Shown: piece after piece, positions 8,724-17,213 of the stretch
Position numbering within the stretch: position 1 is the stretch's first letter
How the letters are laid out: each line of letters opens with the position of its first letter
From: Pararhodobacter sp.
Lineage (GTDB): Bacteria; Pseudomonadota; Alphaproteobacteria; Rhodobacterales; Rhodobacteraceae
Length of the DNA stretch: 64,000 nt
NCBI RefSeq assembly: GCF_034676545.1
Contig: NZ_JAUCBZ010000015.1
Span: 62,001 to 126,000 of the forward strand
Reading direction: 5' to 3'
Position numbers and translations under genes: made by a program
Notes under the pieces: generated by a model
What the model was told of the DNA's origin: nothing
Database searches by the model: none
The model's input: the letters and a program-made list of their open reading frames with translations, nothing else

Positions 8724-9377
8724 ATGATACAGTTCGACCAACTCAGCAAAGGGTTTTGGCTGCGCAATCATTTTGCGCCCGTCATCGACAACCTGACGCT
8801 GACCTTGCCCACCGGCAAATCCCTGGCCTTGTTGGGGGGCAATGGTGCGGGCAAATCGACGCTGCTCGAACTGATTGCCGGCACCATGCGCCCCGATTCC
8901 GGCAGCGTCTGGAGCGATGGCAGCATTTCTTGGCCGATCGGCTTCGGCGGCAGCTTCAACCGCGATCTCACCGGGGCGCAGAACACCCGGTTCCTGGCCC
9001 GCGTCTACGGCGTCGATACCGACGAACTGGCGGATTATGTTCAGGATTTCGCCGAAATCGGCCGCCATTTTCATATGCCCATCCGGACCTATTCCGCGGG
9101 TATGAAATCCCGCCTGACATTTGGCATTTCGATGGGCATCCCGTTCGACACCTATCTCGTCGATGAGGTGACTGCGGTCGGTGACCGACGCTTTCGCCGC
9201 AAGAGCAGCCAGGTCTTTGCGGATCGGATGAAGACATCCAGCGCCATTCTTGTTAGCCACAATCTGAACGAACTGCGCGAGTTCTGCGATGCGGCGATTT
9301 TGCTGCACCAAGGGCATTTGACCTATTTCACGGACCTGGCCGAAGCCGTCGCACGGCATGAGGAACTCATGGCATGA
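8724..9377 (+). CDS. kpsT: Capsule polysaccharide export ATP-binding protein (KpsT family)
   Basis: A 217-residue ABC ATPase. Walker A is GGNGAGKST at residues 38-46, the signature-like YSAGMKSRL is near ~124, and Walker B is TYLVDEVTAVGD near ~144-155. The short length and the DEVTAVGD variant of Walker B are characteristic of the KpsT/Wzt group that powers polysaccharide export together with KpsM. It lies directly downstream of kpsE in the same direction and is followed by a sulfotransferase-like gene, so it is probably the second gene of a kpsE-kpsT-sulfotransferase-glycosyltransferase-sulfotransferase operon running to 12978. Confidence 0.9.
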   Translation: MIQFDQLSKGFWLRNHFAPVIDNLTLTLPTGKSLALLGGNGAGKSTLLELIAGTMRPDSGSVWSDGSISWPIGFGGSFNRDLTGAQNTRFLARVYGVDTDELADYVQDFAEIGRHFHMPIRTYSAGMKSRLTFGISMGIPFDTYLVDEVTAVGDRRFRRKSSQVFADRMKTSSAILVSHNLNELREFCDAAILLHQGHLTYFTDLAEAVARHEELMA

Positions 9378-9407
9378 TCCGTGAGTCATTTGGAAAAGTT
9401 TGAATTT

Positions 9408-10493
9408 ATGACGACCCCACCGACGCTTATCCTTCACATCGGCCATTTCAAGACCGGCACCACGGCGCTGCAGGAATTCTGCATGGACAATCTGAAAGAT
9501 ATGGAGCGTCAGGGCGTGGTGTATTCGCCCTTTCCGCAACATCTCAACAAGCACTCGATGCTGGCGTACGCCTTGCTCTCCGAGGCCGGGGTCAAAAGCG
9601 TCGACCGGATGTTCCAATCGGAAAACAGCGCCGAGGAAGTCTGGACGCAGTTGTTCGAGGTCGTGCGCGCGCTTGACGACGGGCAATCCCTGCTTGTCAG
9701 CACCGAGGAATTCATGCGCATCGGCGAACACCCCGCCGCCGTGACCCGCCTGCGCGAGATTTTCGCCACGGCGCCCGACATCCCGGTCAAGATTGTGGCC
9801 TATCTGCGATCCCCCAACAGCCACCTGCACGCCTGGTACAACCAACTGGTCAAGCTGGGCAGCAAACATGGCAACTTCGACACCTGTGTGCAGTCGGGCA
9901 TGGAACGCATCCATTGGGATTATGCCCGCGCCTTGCAGCCGTGGATCGAAATTTTTGGCGCGGAACAGGTGACGATCCGGCATTTCCACCGTGATTTGCG
10001 CCAAGACAACGCCCTGTTCATTGATTTCCTCTCGGCGATCGGATGCGAGTTCCTGCCGACCATGACCATTCCGCCGCGCGATCCGAACCCGCGGCTCGAT
10101 GATCGGGTCGTGGACCTGAAGCGCGCCTATCTGCATGCCAATCTTCCCGACCCGATGATTGATTGGGCCGTCACCCGCGCCACGAAAAACCTCGAGGCCG
10201 AGACCGCGCCCAAACCCAACCGGCCGGAAACGGATTTTGACACCATCCGCGACGCCTCGAAAGCGGGGATCGCGGCTTTGGCGGACTTGCCGCACGCAAA
10301 CCTGGATACCGCGCAACTCATTCAGGACCTGCCGCGCCCGCTGGCGGATGACGCCCGCAGGATGAGCGATCTGGTCGCCTTGCTGGGCGGCGAACTGGCG
10401 TCGGTGCGGTTACAGATGCGCGAGATGGGCCGGCGTCTCCATGCCTTGGAAAATCCAGCGACCCACGATGAGCCATCGGGGGAAACGCCTTGA
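9408..10493 (+). CDS. Sulfotransferase-like protein, capsule locus copy 1
   Basis: A 361-residue protein whose N-terminus holds the 5'-phosphosulfate-binding-loop-like motif HIGHFKTGTTALQ, followed by a 3'-phosphate-type motif YLRSPNSHLHAWYNQ near residue 130. This is how PAPS-dependent carbohydrate sulfotransferases begin, so transfer of sulfate from PAPS to a sugar is the likely activity, though only the motifs support it. The C-terminal third is less conserved. The ATG at 9408 is chosen because GGAAAAG lies about ten bases upstream; a GTG at 9381 is possible. The stop overlaps the TTG start of the next glycosyltransferase by four bases (TTGA), implying translational coupling. Confidence 0.7.
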   Translation: MTTPPTLILHIGHFKTGTTALQEFCMDNLKDMERQGVVYSPFPQHLNKHSMLAYALLSEAGVKSVDRMFQSENSAEEVWTQLFEVVRALDDGQSLLVSTEEFMRIGEHPAAVTRLREIFATAPDIPVKIVAYLRSPNSHLHAWYNQLVKLGSKHGNFDTCVQSGMERIHWDYARALQPWIEIFGAEQVTIRHFHRDLRQDNALFIDFLSAIGCEFLPTMTIPPRDPNPRLDDRVVDLKRAYLHANLPDPMIDWAVTRATKNLEAETAPKPNRPETDFDTIRDASKAGIAALADLPHANLDTAQLIQDLPRPLADDARRMSDLVALLGGELASVRLQMREMGRRLHALENPATHDEPSGETP

Positions 10494-12055
10494 GGATCCT
10501 GTATTACAACTGGGCCGATTATCGCGATGCGGAAAATCGCGGCGGCGGCGTCAGTGTCTACCAGCGCAACGTGATCGACGGGCTCGCCCAGCGTGGCGGC
10601 TTTGAAACGGCGTTTCTGTCGGCCGGGCTTGCGCATGATTTGCATCGTCGAAAGCCCCATGTCGTGACCCTGGAGGCTGGCGCAAGCCCGCGATATTGCA
10701 TGGTCAACTCCGGCATCCTGGCCCCGTCACATGCAGAATTCGGCGGCGCGGCACAGCTGGATCACCCGGAAACCGAAGCCGCCTTTGCCGCTTTCGTGGA
10801 CAAGACCGGCCCCTGGGATGTGATCCATTTCAACAATCTCGAAGGCCTGCCCGCGCATGTCCTGGCCCTCAAACCGCGCTGGCCGAACACGAAATTCATC
10901 CTGTCGCTGCACAATTATTACCCGATTTGCCCGCAGGTGAACCTGTGGCAGAGCGAATTGCGCCATTGCAGCGATTTCGACGGCGGCGCGCGCTGCACCA
11001 CCTGCCTGCCCGCCAAGCCAGAGCCGCGCTCGGTGCGGGTTGCCTATGCCATGGGCTGGACCCTGTCGCGCATCGGTGCCGGGCCGGGCACTGCGTTTTA
11101 TGAAAAGCTGTTCCGCCCCTCGGTTGGCTTTGCCTGGCGCCAACTGCGCGCCGTCTTGCACGCGCGACACACGCGCCGCGCCGCGGCGGCCCCGGTGCCG
11201 CCAAACCAAACCGTCACGCCATCAACCGCCGCGGCGCCGCACGCCATCACATCCGACACCATCGCGCCGCAGCCCGCCTCGCGCAGACCCGCCCCCAAAG
11301 CCCCGCTCTCCGAGGCTGCCGCCGCGTTTGGCGCCCGCCGCCGTCGCATGGTGGCGCTGATCAACACCCATTGCGACGCCGTGGTCTGCGTCTCGGACCG
11401 GGTGCGCCAGATCGCCGTGCATTACGGCATTGATCACAGCATCGCGTTGACCCGCTACATCGGCACCCGCGAGGCGGAGCAGTGGCACCATACCCACCCG
11501 CGCGACAGCTTTCTGCGCCCCGACGGCACCATTCATCTGGCGTTTCTGGGCTATATGCGCCGCGACAAGGGGTTCTATTTCCTGATGCGCGCGCTCAATG
11601 CCTTGCCGCCAAAGATCGCCAGCCGTGTGCGGCTGACCGTCGCCGCCCGGACCGGTGACGCCGAAGCCATTCGCCTGATGGCCGAGGTCGCCCCCCGTTT
11701 GGCCTCGTTGCGGCACAGGAACGGCTATACCCACGACGACCTGCGTGAACTTCTCAGTGACGTGGATGTCGGTCTGGTGCCCGTGCAATGGGAAGACAAC
11801 CTGCCCCAGGTCGCCATCGAGATGCATTCCCGGCATATCCCGCTTCTGACCTCGGATCGCGGCGGCGCGCAAGAGCTGGGCGCGTGTCCGGATCTGGTGT
11901 TCAAAGCCGGCGACACGGCGGATTTCGCGCATGTGCTCACACGGATCCTGGACGGCACCACCACCACGGCGATGTATTGGTCGCGCGCCAATCCACCCGT
12001 TGAAATGCCCGAACATCTGGACGCCCTGATCGCGCTCTACAAAGCCGCCGCATGA
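10490..12055 (+). CDS. Glycosyltransferase family 4-like (GT-B fold)
   Basis: A 521-residue protein. The N-terminal half starts RILYYNWADYRD, followed by GGGVSVYQRN, the glycine-rich opening of GT4-type acceptor domains. The C-terminal half contains the donor-domain run HLAFLGYMRRDKGFYF and, near the end, EDNLPQVAIEMHSRHIPLL, equivalent to the EX7E region. Between the two domains (~residues 220-285) is an Ala/Pro/Arg-rich low-complexity insertion not usual for the family. Translation starts with a TTG overlapping the upstream stop, and its own stop overlaps the next ATG (ATGA), so three genes are tightly coupled. It probably adds a sugar during capsule synthesis; the donor is unknown. Confidence 0.8.
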   Translation: MRILYYNWADYRDAENRGGGVSVYQRNVIDGLAQRGGFETAFLSAGLAHDLHRRKPHVVTLEAGASPRYCMVNSGILAPSHAEFGGAAQLDHPETEAAFAAFVDKTGPWDVIHFNNLEGLPAHVLALKPRWPNTKFILSLHNYYPICPQVNLWQSELRHCSDFDGGARCTTCLPAKPEPRSVRVAYAMGWTLSRIGAGPGTAFYEKLFRPSVGFAWRQLRAVLHARHTRRAAAAPVPPNQTVTPSTAAAPHAITSDTIAPQPASRRPAPKAPLSEAAAAFGARRRRMVALINTHCDAVVCVSDRVRQIAVHYGIDHSIALTRYIGTREAEQWHHTHPRDSFLRPDGTIHLAFLGYMRRDKGFYFLMRALNALPPKIASRVRLTVAARTGDAEAIRLMAEVAPRLASLRHRNGYTHDDLRELLSDVDVGLVPVQWEDNLPQVAIEMHSRHIPLLTSDRGGAQELGACPDLVFKAGDTADFAHVLTRILDGTTTTAMYWSRANPPVEMPEHLDALIALYKAAA

Positions 12056-12978
12056 AGGCGATCATCCATATCGGAACCCAGAAAACCGGGACCACGACGA
12101 TCCAGTCGTTTCTGATGCAGAACCGCGCCGCGCTGATCCGCCAGGGGATTCGCTATCAGCCCTTGTCACCGCGCCGCACCGCGCAGATGGAGCTGGGGCT
12201 GGCCGGTATCGTCCGCGCGGGCGGCGTGCTGGCGGTGCCCAACAAGCAGCGCGCGCTGGGGGTGCGCGGGCAAGCCAGTCAGGCGGCGTTCGTCGACCGC
12301 TTCGACGACAGCCTGCGCGAGGGTGTCAAGACATGGCCCGAGCAGACCTATCTCGCCTCCAGCGAACAAATCCACGCGTGGCTCCACACCGCCGAGCGGA
12401 TGCAAGCGATGCATCAGATGCTCGCCAAGCATTTCACGCAGGTGCGCTATGTCGTCTATTATCGCGCGCAGGAGGAGTTCATGCTCTCCACCTATTCCGA
12501 GGCCATACGGCGCGGCGAGATGAGCACGCTTGATCAGCATATCGACGCCTATCTGCCGCACATGAACTACCACCACCGCGCCATGCTCTGGGCCTCGGTG
12601 GTCGGGCGCGAAAACCTGACGGTGCGCCTGTTCGCCAAAGACGCGCTGCGCAACGGCGATTTGCTGGATGATTTTTGCGACGTGACCGGCATTGACCGTG
12701 GCCCGCTGTCAACGCCGACGCGCAAGAACCCCTCGCTCAGTGTCGAGGAAATCGCGCTTGCACGGCGCTTGGCGCAACGCTTGCCCGCCTATCTGCCAAC
12801 CGGCCATCCAAACCCGGTGTTCCGGCTGGCCAACGCGATCCTGCGGCGCAAGCTGCCAAAACCGGGCACCCCGGTCACGCTGACACAGGCGCAAGCGCTC
12901 CGCATCCGCGAGGCCAACGCCGACGCCAACGAAAAGCTGCGCGCCGAGTTCTTTCCTGACCGTGAAACCCTGTTTTAA
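12052..12978 (+). CDS. Sulfotransferase-like protein, capsule locus copy 2
   Basis: A 308-residue protein opening with KAIIHIGTQKTGTTTIQSF, a clear 5'-phosphosulfate loop, and with a 3'-phosphate-binding-like segment YVVYYRAQEEFMLSTYSEA near residue 135. The second half contains the usual DFCDVTGID and NPSLS elements of bacterial sulfotransferase-like proteins. It overlaps the glycosyltransferase upstream by four bases (ATGA), so sulfation and glycosyl transfer are probably coordinated. Its end overlaps by four bases, on the opposite strand, the end of the large galectin/GT31 gene. Activity on PAPS is inferred from motifs only. Confidence 0.75.
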   Translation: MKAIIHIGTQKTGTTTIQSFLMQNRAALIRQGIRYQPLSPRRTAQMELGLAGIVRAGGVLAVPNKQRALGVRGQASQAAFVDRFDDSLREGVKTWPEQTYLASSEQIHAWLHTAERMQAMHQMLAKHFTQVRYVVYYRAQEEFMLSTYSEAIRRGEMSTLDQHIDAYLPHMNYHHRAMLWASVVGRENLTVRLFAKDALRNGDLLDDFCDVTGIDRGPLSTPTRKNPSLSVEEIALARRLAQRLPAYLPTGHPNPVFRLANAILRRKLPKPGTPVTLTQAQALRIREANADANEKLRAEFFPDRETLF

Positions 12979-15900
12979 TCCGTCAACCGCGCCCGCACGA
13001 ACGCGCAGCGATCCCAGCGCACCGAGATCTCGGGATCAAACACCACATCGCGCCCCTCGGAAATCAGCGCCAGATATTTGCGGTATTCCTCGGCGTCGTT
13101 GAAATGCTGCTGGCGGGCGACTTCGGTTTCGGCCTTGGCGCGGAAGGCCGCGTTGTATTTGAAATGCGCAAACAGCAACTCGCGGTGCGACGGTTTGATA
13201 TCCGCCACGAAATGCAACCCGGCCGACAGACGCATCCACGGCTGGTATTTCAACAGCGCATATTTCTGCGCCACAAACAGCTCGGCCCGCGAACCGGGGA
13301 TCAGCCGGTGGCGCAGTGCGCTGGTCCAGATCCTTGAGTTGGAAAAAGGCCCGCGCGCGCCCGAAGTCGTCAGGAACGGATCGCGGTCCACGAACCCGGC
13401 TTGCGCGAACGGGTCCGCGGTCTTGAAATCGGCACCCGCCAGCGAGCCTTGCGGATACATGTCCAGCATGAAGATCCGCGCAGCATCGGCCCCCTCGGCG
13501 TCCAGGTCCTTGACCAGATCGGGCAGCGACCCCGTGTGCGCGGCGTTCCAGAACAGGAACTCATCGGCATCCGCCGCCAGCGACCAGCGCCCGACGCGGA
13601 AATTGCTGATCAGCGCCTGTTGCCAGGCCACGCCATAATGCGACAGCCGGTATTCGGTATCGACCGCGAACAAGGCCACATCGGGTTGCGCGTCGAGATA
13701 TTCGAAACTGCCATCATCCGAGCCATTGTCGGCAATCAGGAACCCCTGCACGCCAAGCGTTCGATAATGCGCCAGAAACTGCGGCAGCATGAACATCTCG
13801 TTGCGCAGACAGGCAACCACCGCGACCGGCGCGGTATTCACCGCCGCCAGCTTTTCGGGCGTCGAGATCAGGTCCAGGGTGTTGCTGTTCCACCCCAGTT
13901 GGACCGGCTGAAAACTGGGCCACACCTTGTAGGCTTGCGGCCAGGGCGTGCGACTGCCAGCCAGAACTTCGTCCTGCTTTTCATGGCCGTCCAGATGCGC
14001 CAGCTTCACGCCAGAGCCCGCAAACGGCAAGAACCCGTTCTGCCACGCCGGAACCAGCGGCCCGCCCGGTTTCGTGCGGCGCAGCACCGCAATGCGGTAA
14101 TCTTCGCCCGACACCGGGATGCCACCCATCTTGAGCAAATCCCCGGTCAGCTTGTCTTCCATGAACGAGGTATGGATCAGCTCTTGGCCCAGCGGCGTCT
14201 CGGCGATTTTGCAAAGCACTTCCATTGCCCGCCGCGACAGCGTGTACCCCGATCCGCCATCGGCATAGACCGAGGGTTCGGGCGATTTGTCCAGTTCCAA
14301 CCGCCCGCGCGGATGGGACGATTTCGCCATATGCCAGGTGCGATCCATGTTCCCGCGATGTCGGATCAGCGGGCGGCCATAATAGTTGTGTTTCTGATAG
14401 GCGAGATCGCTGAAATAGGCCTGCGGGTCCAGAAAACAGTCGTCATCCACCTTGACCATGTAGGAATAGCGCGTGTTTTCAAACACCCAGCGCACCATCG
14501 CCAGGGTTTTCTGCGGCAGACCCTCATAATCGTCGGGCGCATCGAGGCTCACGATATCGCCGTTGCGCTCACCCTCGCCGCCGCCGACAAAAATCAGACA
14601 GGGCACCCCGATATCAGCCAACAGCCGCATCCAGCCCGCGCGGATCACCGCCACCCGTGTGTGCAGATTGGCGCGACAGGTGTACAGGCACACCACCGTG
14701 TCCAGCATCGGGTTTGTGTCCGGCTTTCGCGGCTGTGCCTTGGGGTGCAACAATTCCGCATGGGTCGAGCGGCCCAGCGCCTCCTGCGCCAGCCCGGTCA
14801 GCGGGTGATCCGGGTGCGCCTCTCGCAGCCTGAGCATCGCCAAATCGGGGGCGGGCGCAACAATCAATTCCTGCCGCATCCAATCCTCGGGCAAGGCCGC
14901 CACCAGATCCACCACCCGCCGCACCAGCGTTTCAGCCTCCGCCTCGCGGTTCTGCGACAACAGGAGGTTGGCCAGGATCAGCCCGATACCGATGCCCAAA
15001 TAGCGGGCGGGCGCGCTTGCCGTGGTCTCCATCGCGCTGATGACATCTTGCAAGACCACCTTATCCGGGCGCTCCAGCAACACGGGCGCCTGTTTGAACA
15101 GCAAGACCTGCGCCGCATACTGAGGCGAATGCTCCACGACTTGATGCGCCGCAATCAGCCCCTGTGCCGCCGCCGCCGAGATCGCGGCAGTCGGTGGTCC
15201 GTCGGGGCGCGTGATCGACGGGTGCGCCAGATACCGCAAGGCGGCTTCGTTGGCGTCGATGCCGGTCTGGCGGCAGGCCTCGAAACCGGGCAGCGCGCCG
15301 GGTTCATGGCTCTCGCCCGCTGGCCCCAGCAACTCGCGCCCATAGTGCTGGCGACCCTTCACACGCCACTTGTGAAACCGATGCAACAGCGTCTCGATCT
15401 CGCGGCGGGCTTCCGGCGTGGTGGTCGCGCCGCTTTCGAGCCGCGCCCGGAGTTCGTCGAACGCCGCCCGCGCGTGCTGCAATTCCAACGGCAAGGTCCA
15501 GCGATGCGCGTCGAGCGATTGATCCACGGCCTCCCAAAACGACGGCGTCAACGCATAGGTCCGCAACAGCGCTCCTTGCAACGCATCCGCGCGGTGCGGC
15601 GACAAGATCTCTGCGCGGGACAGCAACGCGACCATCCCCGCGATCACGCAACGACACGGCGTGCGCTCCCAATATTGACCGGCGCGCGCCTTGAGCCAGA
15701 TCACGGCATTCAAGACAATCGCCTCCTTCTGCGCGCTGGAGGCAAGGCGACCGTCGATATCCGGCGCGTTTCGCGCGGTTTCTTGCAGCACCCAGCCGAT
15801 ATTCGGCGTCAAGACCCAGCCTGTGCTCACAAGGGCCAACTGCCGCAGCGCAAGGGCAACGGCATCGAATTGACCCTGCGCATAGTAAAACGGCAGCAAA

Positions 15901-17135
15901 GCCGAGGTTGTCCATGCATCCTGTTCGGCCTCGGGCGCGGTCAATCCCGGCAGGTTCAGGTCGCGCCAAAGCCGCGCCAGATCCGACATTCCGCCATTGA
16001 GGCAGAACCACTCGGTCATCGCCGTCAGCAAGGTGACGATCGCCTCGGGGCGCAGCGCATTTTCCGCGATCCCCGATCGCAGCAGCGCGATGGCGTCGGT
16101 CTGTGGGGCGTCGCGCAGGGTCTGCATGACATGGTTGCGCAACGCCTCCACCCGCTGCCCCTGATCGTCAACCGTCAGCGACGGCAGATCACGCGTCAAG
16201 ACCTCGGGCTCGGGGGCGGCGTCCAGCAGGTATCGCGCCAGCCGGAACCGATCAGCGACCGCAAGCAGTACCCGCATCTGGTCCTGCGTCAGCAAAGGCA
16301 GAAGACCCGCGTGGCGCGCGTGTTCGATGGCCAGCAAGGCCGCGCGATCATTCAAGTCCAGCCCGCCCGAGTCCGCCAGCCCGCCGATCCGGGCCGCAAG
16401 GTCTTCACGCGACACGGTAATCTGCGCCAGCACCCCGCCAGCCCCATCGGTGAACGTCATCGCCAGCCGGTCCAGACCGGCATCCCATACCCGACCGGGC
16501 ACAATCGCGGCCAACTCGTGCGCGCGCCGCCGTTGCGGATCCTGCGGCAACAGATACACCAGCGGCAGCAGAACCGCGGGGATATCGCTCTCGAAGCCCT
16601 CGATCTGCAACACAGGCTTGCAACCCTTGGGCAAGGAGTCCTCGGTCATGCCTTGCAGCACCACCTCAAGCGAGTCGTTCAGCCGGGGAATGCCGGTATA
16701 GGCGATGGCAAACGCCGGGCTTTCGATCTCGAGGCTTTCATGGACCATAGGCCCTTCGATATCGACAAAGGCAATCTTGCGTAAATCCTTGAATCCCCGA
16801 CGCAAAAAGAATCGCCCAGCACGATCGAATCGCGGCATTCCATCGAATCGCCCGACTTTCTCGCCGCCGACCGACACAATCACACGGCCGCGGGCAAAGG
16901 TGATCTCGACAGAAACCGGGCGGCGCTGAAACACTCGTGGAAATCTGATTTCCCGGTGCCATCCCGCCGCACTGCGTCGATTGATGACGATCAGGTTCTC
17001 ATCACGGCGCACGGAAACATGGAACAAAATCGACTTGCCCGCGCTGTCGTAGAAGTCGAGATTCAGCGCCCACCAACTCGAAAAGTCGGCCTCGCATCGG
17101 AAGATCGCGCCAAGGCTCGTGCGAAACGGGATCAT
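12975..17135 (-). CDS. Giant multidomain protein: galectin-like lectin + GT31-like galactosyltransferase + GT92/GT2-like domain
   Basis: About 1386 residues from the ATG at 17135, which has AAGG eight bases upstream; a GTG at 17207 would add 24. Residues ~10-110 read as a galectin-type carbohydrate-recognition domain with H39, R43, N52, W59, E62 and R64 at or near galectin spacing; the second ligand residue, usually Asn, is S41. Residues ~120-800 are helical, repeat-like and unassigned. Residues ~811-1015 resemble GT31 beta-1,3-galactosyltransferase/fringe proteins: YMVKVDDDCFLDP near 896, then GGSGYTLSRRAMEVL and SFMEDKLTGDLL. Residues ~1105-1370 are a Glyco_tranf_2_4/GT92-like domain with VACLRNEMFMLPQFL, DNGSDDGS and AADADEFLFW (~1188). 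The protein probably makes and recognises a beta-galactoside in the capsule. It is cytoplasmic, with no signal peptide or obvious transmembrane helix, and lies six bases or more downstream of the GT2 gene. Confidence 0.75.
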   Translation of the reverse strand: MIPFRTSLGAIFRCEADFSSWWALNLDFYDSAGKSILFHVSVRRDENLIVINRRSAAGWHREIRFPRVFQRRPVSVEITFARGRVIVSVGGEKVGRFDGMPRFDRAGRFFLRRGFKDLRKIAFVDIEGPMVHESLEIESPAFAIAYTGIPRLNDSLEVVLQGMTEDSLPKGCKPVLQIEGFESDIPAVLLPLVYLLPQDPQRRRAHELAAIVPGRVWDAGLDRLAMTFTDGAGGVLAQITVSREDLAARIGGLADSGGLDLNDRAALLAIEHARHAGLLPLLTQDQMRVLLAVADRFRLARYLLDAAPEPEVLTRDLPSLTVDDQGQRVEALRNHVMQTLRDAPQTDAIALLRSGIAENALRPEAIVTLLTAMTEWFCLNGGMSDLARLWRDLNLPGLTAPEAEQDAWTTSALLPFYYAQGQFDAVALALRQLALVSTGWVLTPNIGWVLQETARNAPDIDGRLASSAQKEAIVLNAVIWLKARAGQYWERTPCRCVIAGMVALLSRAEILSPHRADALQGALLRTYALTPSFWEAVDQSLDAHRWTLPLELQHARAAFDELRARLESGATTTPEARREIETLLHRFHKWRVKGRQHYGRELLGPAGESHEPGALPGFEACRQTGIDANEAALRYLAHPSITRPDGPPTAAISAAAAQGLIAAHQVVEHSPQYAAQVLLFKQAPVLLERPDKVVLQDVISAMETTASAPARYLGIGIGLILANLLLSQNREAEAETLVRRVVDLVAALPEDWMRQELIVAPAPDLAMLRLREAHPDHPLTGLAQEALGRSTHAELLHPKAQPRKPDTNPMLDTVVCLYTCRANLHTRVAVIRAGWMRLLADIGVPCLIFVGGGEGERNGDIVSLDAPDDYEGLPQKTLAMVRWVFENTRYSYMVKVDDDCFLDPQAYFSDLAYQKHNYYGRPLIRHRGNMDRTWHMAKSSHPRGRLELDKSPEPSVYADGGSGYTLSRRAMEVLCKIAETPLGQELIHTSFMEDKLTGDLLKMGGIPVSGEDYRIAVLRRTKPGGPLVPAWQNGFLPFAGSGVKLAHLDGHEKQDEVLAGSRTPWPQAYKVWPSFQPVQLGWNSNTLDLISTPEKLAAVNTAPVAVVACLRNEMFMLPQFLAHYRTLGVQGFLIADNGSDDGSFEYLDAQPDVALFAVDTEYRLSHYGVAWQQALISNFRVGRWSLAADADEFLFWNAAHTGSLPDLVKDLDAEGADAARIFMLDMYPQGSLAGADFKTADPFAQAGFVDRDPFLTTSGARGPFSNSRIWTSALRHRLIPGSRAELFVAQKYALLKYQPWMRLSAGLHFVADIKPSHRELLFAHFKYNAAFRAKAETEVARQQHFNDAEEYRKYLALISEGRDVVFDPEISVRWDRCAFVRARLTD

Positions 17136-17213
17136 GGGAACAGCCTTGGAAGCCCGAGGAAATCTAGGCGCTTTTATGGCGGGTTCAGCGCCGCGATGCA
17201 ACCGCACCGCGCG

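Noticed and set aside
8664..10316. A 550-codon minus-strand open frame
   Set aside because: Antisense to kpsT and the first sulfotransferase; no recognisable motif.
13401..16784. A 1127-codon open frame on the plus strand
   Set aside because: It lies fully antisense to the galectin/GT31 gene, is rich in Arg/His/Gln as expected for a high-GC shadow frame, and has no domain or ribosome-binding site.
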